From Olavius algarvensis Delta 4 endosymbiont (GTDB lineage: Bacteria; Desulfobacterota; Desulfobacteria; Desulfobacterales; CAJINA01), in NCBI GenBank assembly GCA_905176665.1, contig CAJINA010000072.1, positions 1 to 64,000 of the forward strand: a stretch of 64,000 bases of DNA, in the 5' to 3' direction. The notes under the pieces are model-generated. The model did not search any database and had not been told where the DNA came from. It worked only from the letters and a program-made list of their open reading frames with translations. Made by a program: the position numbers and the translations under genes. Positions 42,877 to 51,839 of the stretch are shown here, piece after piece; position 1 is the stretch's first letter, and each line of letters starts with the position of its first letter.

Positions 42877-43018
42877 AAGCGGCTTGAAAGCCTTCTATCG
42901 GGTCCAATCTCGGCGTTGGCGTCCGTTTTACATCCTCGAAATACTGTGTGTATTCCTCCGGTGGAAACCATACGTCCGCCTTGACATTGATTCCGATTGA
43001 AGGCTTTCAAGCCGCTTC
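42876..43018. repeat. Long hairpin element, copy G
   Basis: Perfect 20-bp arms at 42876-42895 and 42999-43018 (GAAGCGGCTTGAAAGCCTTC and its complement). The interior has CCAATCTCGGCGTTGG and the apex CTCGAAATACT..GTGTATTCCTCCGG. The left arm starts on the final G of the TAG stop codon of the preceding gene. Confidence 0.85.
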
Positions 43019-43041
43019 GTACAATAATTTTTGAGGCAAAC

Positions 43042-43506
43042 ATGGGTCAGGACAACTTTACCCATACCGTTCGATGCAAGACTTGTCGCACCCGTTTCAA
43101 GGTGCAGCTTTTCGAGAGCCATGCAAAGAATCTGTTTCTGGTCGACAAACGCGACTGGTATTGTGACAAATGTAAAAAGACGTATGCCAACAACCAGACG
43201 GCCAAACTTTCCCAGGCCCACCAGGCCATTGGCTTCCCGGAACTGACCGGTACCCGCAAGATGATTACCTGGGCGGAAAAGATCAGGGCGGAATTGATCA
43301 ACAAGGTCAAATATCTGAAAGAGAGCCTGCGGATCGAAGATGCCGACGAGCAAGAAATTTCCAGCCAGGCCTTTGATCAGTTCTTCGATGAATGGCGGCA
43401 GGAAACGGCAGCGAAGTGGTGGATCGACAATCGGAAGATGACCGTCAGGGATATTTCGCAGCGGGTTGAAACACTGGCCGCCGCCATTCGCAAACCGACT
43501 GACTAG
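43042..43506 (+). CDS. Zinc-ribbon protein of unknown function
   Basis: A 154-residue protein with a zinc ribbon formed by Cys12/Cys15 (RCKTC) and Cys41/Cys44 (YCDKC). After it comes a charged helical region with WAEKIRAELINKV and a tryptophan-rich end (FFDEWRQETAAKWWIDNR). It may bind nucleic acid or another protein. GAGGC precedes the ATG. Hairpin elements flank it directly on both sides, the second starting at its stop codon. Confidence 0.75.
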   Translation: MGQDNFTHTVRCKTCRTRFKVQLFESHAKNLFLVDKRDWYCDKCKKTYANNQTAKLSQAHQAIGFPELTGTRKMITWAEKIRAELINKVKYLKESLRIEDADEQEISSQAFDQFFDEWRQETAAKWWIDNRKMTVRDISQRVETLAAAIRKPTD

Positions 43507-43756
43507 AAGCCATCTTAAAAAACGGATTTTGGTTCACGGTCCCGTCAACGCCTTCCAGGCCACGCCGGACAAGCCAGGCGGGCGCTACATTCGAACCGGA
43601 GGTGCCAGCGAAGCCAATGCCTATCGTGGTGAATACTTCAGTATTTCGAGGAGTTGGTCCGCCCTACAATTAGCAGTATGCCTTACGGGGGCGATTTACT
43701 CGCCAATTTAGCGTACAACGCCGAAATTAGGCCAAAAGACTTTGTTGAGATAGCTT
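43507..43756. repeat. Long hairpin element, copy H
   Basis: Arms AAGCCATCTTA (43507-43517) and TGAGATAGCTT (43746-43756) pair at 9 of 11; inside are GGATTTTGGTTCA, the apex GAATACTTCAGTATTTCGAGGA and GGCCAAAAGACTTTG. It begins right after the TAG of the zinc-ribbon gene, as copy G does after its gene. Confidence 0.75.
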
Positions 43757-43990
43757 ATAGTTCACCCGGCACCTACATTGTTGAACACTCCCCACAGCAA
43801 ACTGCCGGGAATCGTCCCCGGCATGGAACTCGCCATTTTAAATTCACACACTAGCCCCACAATAGGCAGCGGGGAATGCTCACGCTGGTCTCTTCCGTAG
43901 AAGCTTTCGCCAGTGCGGATTTCGGCCCAAGGTCAAGGACTCCCGTTTAAGCCATGCCAATCCCCAGCAAGCAAATATGGAAATCGGCAA
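43757..43990. other. Intergenic remainder before AEC transporter stop
   Basis: Part of a gap of 484 bp. It has a small hairpin GCCGGG...CCCGGC near 43806-43826 but no gene that I can support. Confidence 0.5.
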
Positions 43991-44962
43991 TCAGATGAAC
44001 CGGGTCAGTGTCAGTATCAATGGCACTTGAAGTAATAAGAGGGCGTTGGTCATGAGCCAGCAGGCATTGGCCAGATCGATATCCAGGTCGTAAATGGTGG
44101 GTGGAACCATGGCGATAAATCCCACGGGCATGGACGCCAGGATCAGGACTACTTTCAAAGGCAGGCCATTGTCGATGCGGTCTAATCCGAGCAGATACCC
44201 CAGACTGACAACCAGCACCGGCACCAGGGCAAATTTTATCAGAGCGACGATCAACCCGGGCTTGAAAAAGGTCATTACGCTAGAAAAGCGCATGGCCATG
44301 CCGATGGAAATCAGCAACAGCAGGGCCGCCAGGGGTCTGAAAATTGTATTGACGGTGGCATAAAAGGCCGGTCGCGGCAAGCCGGACAGATTCAGGATCA
44401 GGCCAATGGCAATGCTGGCAACCGCCACCATGACGAAGATGTCGGTTGCCGCGTTCTTCAGGCGCTGAAAAAACGAGGGTGTGTCCGTCAGGTCGTCACT
44501 GTAGGATTTGGCCACTGGAAATCCAATGGCATAATAGCAGGCTTCTTCAAATAGCTTGTAGAAAGGGACCAGGGCAAACCCCTGTTCGCCGAGAAACATA
44601 AAGCAGAACAGAGCGCCCAGCGATCCGATGTTGGTGAAACCGCCGCAGACGATATATGCGCCGGTCTGCTTGCGGTTCAAGGCCAGCATCCGGGCGGCGG
44701 CATACGCCAGGCAGCCGCCGGTGAAAAGGGCGGTCAGTCCTAAAAAAGGCAGCGCGGCAATTTTGACATCGTGGATCTGGGCTACCCAGGTTGCCCCCAG
44801 GATTGCCACTGGGTTGAAAAAAAGCAACGCTGCCTTTTGGAGCCTTTTGCGGGTGTCTTCAATGGGCAGGGTAAACACCCCTTTTTTCACCAGCACCTGG
44901 ATCAGGTAACCGGCTCCGATGCCGAATACGACCAGACTGATTGAAAAGAGGAGCTTGCCCAT
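43991..44962 (-). CDS. AEC-family transporter
   Basis: A 323-residue integral membrane protein of the auxin-efflux-carrier family, with about ten hydrophobic segments starting LLFSISLVVFGIGAGYLI. Bacterial members carry malate, malonate or other small carboxylates. It lies downstream of the acid-sugar operon, 248 bp from the panB-like gene with a hairpin region between, so joint transcription is possible. ATG 44962 begins directly at the first membrane segment; the frame is open 51 codons upstream but that extension lacks protein character. Confidence 0.88.
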   Translation of the reverse strand: MGKLLFSISLVVFGIGAGYLIQVLVKKGVFTLPIEDTRKRLQKAALLFFNPVAILGATWVAQIHDVKIAALPFLGLTALFTGGCLAYAAARMLALNRKQTGAYIVCGGFTNIGSLGALFCFMFLGEQGFALVPFYKLFEEACYYAIGFPVAKSYSDDLTDTPSFFQRLKNAATDIFVMVAVASIAIGLILNLSGLPRPAFYATVNTIFRPLAALLLLISIGMAMRFSSVMTFFKPGLIVALIKFALVPVLVVSLGYLLGLDRIDNGLPLKVVLILASMPVGFIAMVPPTIYDLDIDLANACWLMTNALLLLQVPLILTLTRFI

Positions 44963-45043
44963 GGTTTTTCCGTATTTAGAGCCCTGGCCTTTAGGGCTGG
45001 GTCTGAGGTAGTTGGTTGTACCGTACCAAAACTTAGGCAGAAA

Positions 45044-45177
45044 GACTGAAGGCTGAAGACTGAAGGTTAAGCAAAACGTCCGGTACCCTGTCCGTCGGGT
45101 GTTTATGTTTACCAATAGTAGACAGGTTTAAACAGGTTGTGAATTTGTTTGCACTTCAGTCTTCAGTCTTCGGCCTG
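45044..45177. repeat. CTGAAGACTGAAG hairpin region
   Basis: Left arm GACTGAAGGCTGAAGACTGA (45044 on) and right arm CTTCAGTCTTCAGTCTTCGG (45154 on) are tandem 7-bp-type units that pair with few mismatches. It starts about 33 bp past the panB-like stop. Confidence 0.7.
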
Positions 45178-45210
45178 ATAGCCTAAGCCGGGCCATGGGG
45201 CCAGGATTCA

Positions 45211-46059
45211 TCACACCTCGCCGAATTCCTGCACGATGCTTTCCAAAACGTCATCCGACATGCCGTACGAATGCTCCTTGCCGGGGAAAACGCCCGCTTT
45301 CACTTCCTGGGCATACTGGGAGAACGTGTCCGTCATGAGCTGCCCCACATTTACGTACTGTTTGGCGAATGACGGCGTGAACGTATCGTACAGCCCCAGT
45401 ACATCCGGGGTGACCAGCAGCTGACCGGAACACTGGGGCCCACCGCCGATGCTGATGGTCGGTATGTCGAGCTTGCGGGTTACATAATCGGACAGCTTGG
45501 CCGGGACCGCTTCAAATATAATTGCGAAAACACCAGCGTCCTGCAGAGCGAGGGCCTCGGAAACCACCTTGCGGGCGGAGTCAATGTCCCGGCCCTGGGC
45601 CTTGAGCCCGCCCAGAGCGCCGACTGCCTGGGGGTGGAGGCCCACATGGCCCACGCAGGCGATGCCCATCTCCACCACTGCCTTGGTTTTGGCGATGTGG
45701 TTGTGGGTGGCCTCGAACTTGACGCCGTCCACCTTGGCTTCGGTGACGAAGCGGGCGGCATTTTTCATCGTGTCTTCAATGCTGTACTGGAACGAACCGA
45801 ACGGCATGTCGGCGATGACCATGGTCCGGTCGCAGGCGCGGGCTACCGCCGCACAGTGCAGCACCATCATGTCCATGGTGGCTGTGAGGGTGTTGGGATG
45901 TCCGTGGACCACCATGGCGCACGAATCGCCCACCAGGATCATGTCGATCCCGGCGTCGTTGACCTTCTTGGCGGTGGGGTAGTCATAGGCGGTCAACATG
46001 GTGATGGTTTCATTGTTGTCTCTCATTGCTTGGATGGTTGTAACGGTGTGTTTCGACAT
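45211..46059 (-). CDS. panB: 3-methyl-2-oxobutanoate hydroxymethyltransferase-type enzyme
   Basis: A 282-residue PanB-family TIM barrel. All key residues align with E. coli PanB: metal ligands Asp45 (VGDS), Asp84 (ADMPF) and Glu116 (VKFEAT), Lys114, and catalytic Glu183 (FEAVP). PanB makes ketopantoate for coenzyme A from 2-oxoisovalerate and methylene-tetrahydrofolate. Here it is the last gene of a catabolic operon with a kinase, aldolase and transporter and no other pan gene, so it may be a paralogue working on another 2-oxo acid or in reverse. AGGAGAAAG before the ATG. Confidence 0.88.
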   Translation of the reverse strand: MSKHTVTTIQAMRDNNETITMLTAYDYPTAKKVNDAGIDMILVGDSCAMVVHGHPNTLTATMDMMVLHCAAVARACDRTMVIADMPFGSFQYSIEDTMKNAARFVTEAKVDGVKFEATHNHIAKTKAVVEMGIACVGHVGLHPQAVGALGGLKAQGRDIDSARKVVSEALALQDAGVFAIIFEAVPAKLSDYVTRKLDIPTISIGGGPQCSGQLLVTPDVLGLYDTFTPSFAKQYVNVGQLMTDTFSQYAQEVKAGVFPGKEHSYGMSDDVLESIVQEFGEV

Positions 46060-46102
46060 GTCTTTCTCCTACTTCAATGCATGTAGTGGTTGGTTTTCCT
46101 GT

Positions 46103-46948
46103 TCATGCCTTGTTGGTTGAGCCAAAAAGCCTGATTTTTGATTGAATCGGGCCCTGCATGGCAGCGATGCCGTCGCGCATGACATCCACAAGTTCCGGGA
46201 GGTTGCCGCCTACAAACAGGCGGCTCAACGAGTGGGTGTACGCGGTACGGATTTCTGTGTTGACATTGAATTTGCATACGCCGTGGGCGATGGCCCGGAC
46301 GATCATCTCATCCGGCAGGCCGGACGTCCCGTGGAGCACCAGGGGGACGGACACCGCTGCTGCAATGGCCGCCAGTCGCTTAAAATCGAGCCGGGGTTCG
46401 GTTTTATAGTGGCCGTGGATATTGCCGATGCACACGGCCAGGGCACAAATGCCGGTCTGTTTGACAAAGTCGGCCGCTTCCTCCGGCTGGGTCATTTTAG
46501 CAGCTGCGGCGGCCACCGTAAGGCCGTCTTCGCTGCCGCTCAAGCGGCCCAGTTCACCTTCCACCCCGGCTGAATAGAGGACGGCCTCCTGGACGATGTT
46601 CTTGGTGAAGGCCAGGTTGCCCGCATATTCCAATCCGGAGCCGTCCGCCATGACGGAGGAGATGCCGGCCGCCAGGGCCGCCTGGATCATTTTCTGCGAC
46701 GGGCAGTGATCGAGATGAATTGCTACGGGGACTTGCGCTTTATCTCCGGCTTCCAGACATAGCTGAATCAATGGGGTACCCCCCAATTCAAGTGCGGAAG
46801 GCAGCAGTTGGATGATAACCGGACTGCCCAGCGCTTCGGCCGATTGGATGACGGCCAGAACGCCTTCAAGGTTGTAGATATTGAAGGCGCCGACGGCATA
46901 TCGGTTTTGGCGGGCGCGCTGCAGAATTTGTTCAAGGGGCACCAGCAT
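46103..46948 (-). CDS. Class II (FBA/tagatose-type) aldolase
   Basis: A 281-residue metal-dependent aldolase. Catalytic Asp80 and zinc His81 are in HLDH, with further metal ligands in VEGELGRL and NIHGHYK; GTSGLPDEM and FNVNTEIR bind the phosphate. It cleaves a ketose-type phosphate to dihydroxyacetone phosphate (DHAP) and an aldehyde, or a related substrate. It starts 3 bp after the stop of the DUF1537 kinase gene, so they form one pathway; many acid-sugar clusters use an AraD-type enzyme at this step instead. Confidence 0.9.
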   Translation of the reverse strand: MLVPLEQILQRARQNRYAVGAFNIYNLEGVLAVIQSAEALGSPVIIQLLPSALELGGTPLIQLCLEAGDKAQVPVAIHLDHCPSQKMIQAALAAGISSVMADGSGLEYAGNLAFTKNIVQEAVLYSAGVEGELGRLSGSEDGLTVAAAAAKMTQPEEAADFVKQTGICALAVCIGNIHGHYKTEPRLDFKRLAAIAAAVSVPLVLHGTSGLPDEMIVRAIAHGVCKFNVNTEIRTAYTHSLSRLFVGGNLPELVDVMRDGIAAMQGPIQSKIRLFGSTNKA

Positions 46949-46951
46949 CGG

Positions 46952-48370
46952 TCAGCCTCGCGCCAGTTTCTGTTGGATGTTGACCAGGGCGTCGTCGCTG
47001 CCGACATTGCCGGGGAAGACAATGTAGGACATCCCCGGGTAGCGGCTATCGTTTTCCAGCTGCCACACCGGGACCCCGGGCAGGACCTGGCCTGATATCA
47101 AGGCGCGCCGGACTCCCAATCCAAGGGTGGCCACATCGCTGGAGGTAATCCCCCCTTTGGCAACCAGGTATCGGGGCTGCAGGTCCAGGCCGTCGATGAT
47201 ACGGATCAGGCTGTTCGATACAACCTGACCTATATCCAGGCTGGCCTTGACATCGGTGCCGGTGATCAATTCCCGGCTGGTGTAGAGAATCACGTCCCGC
47301 CCGGCCGCGAGCAAGCTGTTGACCCGGTTGGCGGCCTGTTCAATTTCCGCATCCGGGCCCGCCTCGGCCAGCAGATTGGCGACACCGATTTCCACCGGTT
47401 CGATATCGGTCTGTTCCAGTAGAGCCCGGACTTGGGCGGTCGTCTTGGGAACGTACGATCCGACCACGAAGAGACCGCCGGCCGGAGTGTCGGTAACCAG
47501 TTCTTCCCGGGCCAGAAAATCCGTTCGCGGTTCGATCCCGGTCATGACCCGCACAAAGGCGGCGGCGGTCCGGAACAGAAACCGGCGGCCGGTCTCGGCG
47601 GCGCCGGCCAGACCGGCTACTATGACTTCCACATCACGATACGTGACGGCGTTGACGATACAGGCCGTGTTATCCCGGACGCTGCCTAAAAGGTCAGCGA
47701 CCCGCTCCGGTCCCCCCTTGCGGATGTCATCTAAAGTGATAGCGGTAACCGCTGCGGCGGGTATGTGGCCGCCCGTCTTTTCGGCAACCCACTGCTTGAG
47801 ATCCGAATGTTTAAACCCGAAGGCGGCGTCCCGGGCATAGGCGGTCATAGCCGCCGGTACCAGGCTTTCCTCCTCAGCCACGTAATGCACGTCGTTGATG
47901 GTGAGACGACCACCTTCCGGGAAAAAGGGCATGATCAGGTAAGGTCGCTTTGCCGTGCCCATGGCCTTGGCTACTGCTTCAACTTCGTCTGGGAAGTGTC
48001 CCCGGAGCGTGGAATCACTGCGTGAGATGACTTCGATCGGAATGCCGGCCAGTTCGGCGGCGGTCTGGAGATTAATCCCGATTTCCATGCCGCGCACGCA
48101 AGCTGCCTGGCGTTCCAAACTGCGGGAATTGGTCAGGATAAAGAACCCCGGTCCCGGCTCCTGCAGGGCCTCGCGCAGTGTCTGCACTGACCAGGTGGTC
48201 AAGACCGGCAACCCGTGCACAGTCTGGGTGCCGGTGGGGTCGTCGTCCAGGACGACGATTTTTTGGCTCGTGGATTTTACCCTGGCCTGAATCCCGGGTA
48301 GCAGATCCTCCGGCCACTCCGGCGGCAGGGAAGCCAGGCAGGCCTCTTTATATAGAACGACAGCATCCAT
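46952..48370 (-). CDS. Four-carbon acid-sugar kinase (DUF1537, OtnK-like)
   Basis: A 472-residue kinase of the DUF1537 family. The N-terminal acidic motif LDDDPTGTQ (41-49) and SRSDSTLRGHFPDE are typical; the C-terminal domain has AKGGITSSDVATLG and PVWQLENDSRYPG. Known members phosphorylate threonate, erythronate, 3-oxo-isoapionate and similar acids. The neighbouring isomerase-like and aldolase genes fit a route from an imported sugar acid to a triose phosphate. The start has AGGGA; the previous gene ends 8 bp upstream. Confidence 0.92.
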   Translation of the reverse strand: MDAVVLYKEACLASLPPEWPEDLLPGIQARVKSTSQKIVVLDDDPTGTQTVHGLPVLTTWSVQTLREALQEPGPGFFILTNSRSLERQAACVRGMEIGINLQTAAELAGIPIEVISRSDSTLRGHFPDEVEAVAKAMGTAKRPYLIMPFFPEGGRLTINDVHYVAEEESLVPAAMTAYARDAAFGFKHSDLKQWVAEKTGGHIPAAAVTAITLDDIRKGGPERVADLLGSVRDNTACIVNAVTYRDVEVIVAGLAGAAETGRRFLFRTAAAFVRVMTGIEPRTDFLAREELVTDTPAGGLFVVGSYVPKTTAQVRALLEQTDIEPVEIGVANLLAEAGPDAEIEQAANRVNSLLAAGRDVILYTSRELITGTDVKASLDIGQVVSNSLIRIIDGLDLQPRYLVAKGGITSSDVATLGLGVRRALISGQVLPGVPVWQLENDSRYPGMSYIVFPGNVGSDDALVNIQQKLARG

Positions 48371-48378
48371 GGAGATCC

Positions 48379-49344
48379 CTATTTGATCGAAAATATATTT
48401 CGTTCGATGAACTGCCAGATTGCCAGGTAATCCCCTTTTTCAATCAGGGCTTCCAGGGCGTTGATATCGATACTGTCCAACAGGTTCCAGAGCTTGTTGG
48501 TGAGCCGGCTGTTGGCCTCGAAGGTACCCCGTATGTCCCAGCGGGTCGGCGAGGTGTCGGAAGTCAGGTAATCGGTGTAGTCGTATTTTTTCAGGTAGTA
48601 GAGAAACTCGACATATTCCAGGAAGTGCTTGGTCCCGCAGAAGTAATCCCAATCCCATTTGCCGTCGTTGTCATTGACGTGGACATAGTAGCGGTGGCGA
48701 CTTTCGGCCAGCAGAGCCACGGCCTCGGCCGGGTTTTCGTTGCCGTACATACTGTGGCCGAAATCCAGGGTCACCCCCATGGTGTCGGACTGAATGTCGT
48801 TGAGCAGACACAGGGCCTTGGCAGCCGTATCCACAAAACAGCGCCCCCGGGTTTCGCTGGGTTTGTATTCGATAAACAGCGGGATGTCCCGGTTGTAATC
48901 GGCGGCTGCACCGATCGTTTCCACCAGGTGTTTCCAGGCCGCGGCGTAATCGTATTGAAATGAAAATTCATACCCGTCGCCCAACGGACAACAGGTCACC
49001 TTGTCCGCGCCCACCGCCGCTGCGAAATCTTTGGCCTCCTTGATTAAGGTCACGGCTTTGGCCCGGATAACCGGATCGGTAGAGGTTAACCCCCCGTTGC
49101 GAAATTCCGGTTCGGCCTTTACGTTGACATTGACGGCCGCGGTTTTCAGGTTGTATTTATCCAGCACGTTGCGGGTGGCTTGGGGGTCCTTGACTTCATA
49201 GGGGTATACGATCTCCACCCCGTCATATCCATCGATGCCGGCGAGCAACTCGAACTTTGCGTCCAGGTCAAGGGGGGTGTTGTATTCATGGAAGCGATCG
49301 CGGGTCTGGGACAGAAAGCCGGTGATAATCGCCATTTTTAACAT
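48379..49344 (-). CDS. Sugar phosphate isomerase/epimerase-like TIM barrel
   Basis: A 321-residue protein of the xylose-isomerase-like TIM-barrel superfamily. Metal-site segments include FIEYKPSE, LDFGHSMYG and YYVHVNDNDGKWDWD. It likely isomerises or epimerises the sugar acid or its oxo form, like OtnI or hydroxypyruvate isomerases. I choose the ATG at 49344 (GGAG upstream) over one 5 codons earlier that lacks a ribosome site. It sits between the TctA gene and the kinase in the same direction. Confidence 0.88.
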   Translation of the reverse strand: MLKMAIITGFLSQTRDRFHEYNTPLDLDAKFELLAGIDGYDGVEIVYPYEVKDPQATRNVLDKYNLKTAAVNVNVKAEPEFRNGGLTSTDPVIRAKAVTLIKEAKDFAAAVGADKVTCCPLGDGYEFSFQYDYAAAWKHLVETIGAAADYNRDIPLFIEYKPSETRGRCFVDTAAKALCLLNDIQSDTMGVTLDFGHSMYGNENPAEAVALLAESRHRYYVHVNDNDGKWDWDYFCGTKHFLEYVEFLYYLKKYDYTDYLTSDTSPTRWDIRGTFEANSRLTNKLWNLLDSIDINALEALIEKGDYLAIWQFIERNIFSIK

Positions 49345-49391
49345 AGGTGAATTCTCCATTTACGATAGTGCTTCAATCTCGTGTAACCAAG

Positions 49392-50924
49392 CTATGGCCG
49401 CCGCAGGACACCCAGCAGGCGCGCCTTGATACCGGACATCAGCCGTTTGTACCAGCCAAACTGGCTGATAATGGTCAGGACAATAATCAGAAATAAAATC
49501 AGGGATACCGGGCGCTGAAAAACCGGCATAAAGCTTCCCTGCGACACCATCAAGGCCCGCCTTACGTTTTCGTCCGCCATGGGGCCGAGGATGACGCCAA
49601 TTACCAGCGGAGCGATGGGATAGCCCATGGTCGTCAGGAAGTAGCAGATAATACCCACCGGCAGCATCAGGTAAAGGTTGTAGATGTTCAGGCCTAGAGA
49701 GTAGGAGCCGATGATGCACAGCACCCCGATGATCGGCATGAAGATCTGGGTCGGAATACGCAGCACCTTGACTACCTGTTTGGCCAGAATCATGCCGGTG
49801 ATCCACATGGCGCATGAAGCCAGCAGCAAAATGGCGGCTACTTCCGTGATAAAGGTCGGATGTTCGAAGGTGATCATGGGCCCCGGCGTAACCCCGTGCA
49901 GCATCAGGGCGCCCAGCAGCATGGCCGCCGGCGGGCTGCCGGGGATGCCGAGATTCAACAAGGGGATCATAGCGCCCCCGACACAGGCGTTGTTGGCGGT
50001 TTCGCTGGCCAGCACCCCTTTCAGTTCACCCTTGCCGAATGTCTCCGGGTGTTTGGAGGTGTTCTTGGCGGTGCCGTAGGAGACCCATCCGGCAATGTCT
50101 TCGCCGATGCCCGGTACCGATCCGATGCCGACCCCGATCAGGGCGCTGCGGCCGATGGCCGGGATGTTGCGGACGACGGTGCCGATTTCGGGTATGATCC
50201 GCTGCAGTTTCTGGGCTTTCCCGATCTGGAATTTGTCTTTTAGCACGTCGATGATCTGAGGAATGCCGAAGGCGCCGATGAGGACCGGAACCACTTCGAT
50301 ACCGCTTTCCAGCTCCGAAATGCCGAATGTGAACCGGGGGAAAAATTGCAGCTGATCCCGTCCGATACACGCCAGGAAAAGACCGAGGAAGCCCGATATC
50401 CAGCCCTTGATCACCAGGTCGGGGCTGGTCAGGGTTCCTGAAATGAGAATCCCGAAAAAGGCCAGTAAAAAGAATTCGAACGAGGTGAACTCCAGGGCAA
50501 ACTTCGAAATGATCGGCGAAATGGCCACGATGAAAAACATGGAAATGGTGGTGCCGATGGCGGATGCCGTGGTGGTCAGCCCGATGGCCCGGCCGCCTTC
50601 CCCCTTGCGGGCCAGGGGATATCCGTCCAGGGCCGTGGCCGCGGCGGCCGCCGTGCCCGGAATATTGATCAGGATCGAGGCATAGGAGCCCCCATAGGTG
50701 CCGCCGACGTAAATGGCCAGCAGGCAGACCATGGCCAGGGAGGTATCCATGGAATAGGTCAGGGCGGTCAACAGGGCCACGCCCGGGGTAGAGGTCAGGC
50801 CGGGCATGGCGCCGAACAGGATCCCCAGCATCACGGAGCCGAAGAGAATGGCGACGGAAGCGGGATCGGAGACCAGGTTGAAGATAATGCCCAGGAAGGT
50901 CCCAATGCGTTCAAACAACTGCAT
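49392..50924 (-). CDS. tctA: Tripartite tricarboxylate transporter, large membrane subunit
   Basis: A 510-residue TctA-family permease with about 11-12 membrane segments. GILFGAMPGLTSTPGVALL and the GGTYGGSYASILINIPGT segment are typical of the family. Together with TctB and the periplasmic binding protein encoded upstream it forms a secondary transporter for small carboxylates, here probably the sugar acid degraded by the downstream enzymes. It starts 14 bp after tctB; the ribosome site AGGAG is rather far (12 nt) from the ATG. Confidence 0.93.
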   Translation of the reverse strand: MQLFERIGTFLGIIFNLVSDPASVAILFGSVMLGILFGAMPGLTSTPGVALLTALTYSMDTSLAMVCLLAIYVGGTYGGSYASILINIPGTAAAAATALDGYPLARKGEGGRAIGLTTTASAIGTTISMFFIVAISPIISKFALEFTSFEFFLLAFFGILISGTLTSPDLVIKGWISGFLGLFLACIGRDQLQFFPRFTFGISELESGIEVVPVLIGAFGIPQIIDVLKDKFQIGKAQKLQRIIPEIGTVVRNIPAIGRSALIGVGIGSVPGIGEDIAGWVSYGTAKNTSKHPETFGKGELKGVLASETANNACVGGAMIPLLNLGIPGSPPAAMLLGALMLHGVTPGPMITFEHPTFITEVAAILLLASCAMWITGMILAKQVVKVLRIPTQIFMPIIGVLCIIGSYSLGLNIYNLYLMLPVGIICYFLTTMGYPIAPLVIGVILGPMADENVRRALMVSQGSFMPVFQRPVSLILFLIIVLTIISQFGWYKRLMSGIKARLLGVLRRP

Positions 50925-50938
50925 AACCCAATAGACTC

Positions 50939-51703
50939 CTAATAATCATAGTACCAGATAGTATCCAGCAGCTCGACCACCACCCCTTCGAAGGGCATGG
51001 GGACCAGCAGCAGGAATTTGAAGATGATACCCACGGTAAAGGGGGCGCAGAAGGCCAGCAGCAGACAGATACGGTATTTACGTCGCAGCTCGATCTGATC
51101 CTTCACCAGTTGCCAGGCAAATATTGCAAAGGCCGCAATACACAGCAGCATCAGCCAGTCACCGGGGTAATTCCAGGATTTGGCGAGCAGCGCATCGAGG
51201 CCGGCGGCAAAAAAGACGATCAGCAGGATCGTGACCGCGATGAAAAACAACATGATATTGAAGAGCAACCGGTCATCATCAAAATAGAACATGCTGATGA
51301 ACACCATCAGGAAAAAGACGGCCGCCGGAAAGAAATCAATCCTGGGAATCATGACAAAAATAAAACTGCTGAAAACCAGCACGATGGCATAAAACCGGAT
51401 GGTTGCCGGCTGCTTCAGAAAAGCGACGAGTTCCGAACTGGTCAGATAACCAAAGACCGCCCTCAGCTGCTGCAAACCGACGGATTTCAAGGCAATGGCG
51501 GTAAGCGCAATGCCCAGCAGGGCAATGATGGCGCCGATGAACAGGGGGAAAATGGCTGGTGAGACGTACCAGACATTTTGCACGCCGCCATAGGTGTCTT
51601 TCATGGGCATCTGCAGGGCCTGGTAGACGACGAACAGGCCGAACAGGAACATAAGTGCCCCGGAAAAGATGTCCGCTTTCCTCAGCGTGTCTTTTTCCAG
51701 CAT
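50939..51703 (-). CDS. tctB: Tripartite tricarboxylate transporter, small membrane subunit
   Basis: A 254-residue TctB-family protein, longer than the usual 150-180 residues, with about seven hydrophobic segments (first: IFSGALMFLFGLFVVYQAL). The extra length is in the middle and C-terminus and may be a lineage feature. It partners TctA, encoded directly downstream. AGGGGA precedes the ATG. Confidence 0.85.
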   Translation of the reverse strand: MLEKDTLRKADIFSGALMFLFGLFVVYQALQMPMKDTYGGVQNVWYVSPAIFPLFIGAIIALLGIALTAIALKSVGLQQLRAVFGYLTSSELVAFLKQPATIRFYAIVLVFSSFIFVMIPRIDFFPAAVFFLMVFISMFYFDDDRLLFNIMLFFIAVTILLIVFFAAGLDALLAKSWNYPGDWLMLLCIAAFAIFAWQLVKDQIELRRKYRICLLLAFCAPFTVGIIFKFLLLVPMPFEGVVVELLDTIWYYDY

Positions 51704-51839
51704 GGTTGATTAATCCCCTAGATACGTTTATGATTCTTGCTGAACCGGGCGAAGATACCCTGCCGAGGAGACCCTCGCCCGGCTCCCGGGCTGGTATCAG
51801 CCGATACCAGCCCACTCTCACTTCTTGTCCATATCCGTC

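Noticed and set aside
43654..43854. 66-codon plus-strand frame
   Set aside because: Half lies inside hairpin element H, with no ribosome site and no protein character.
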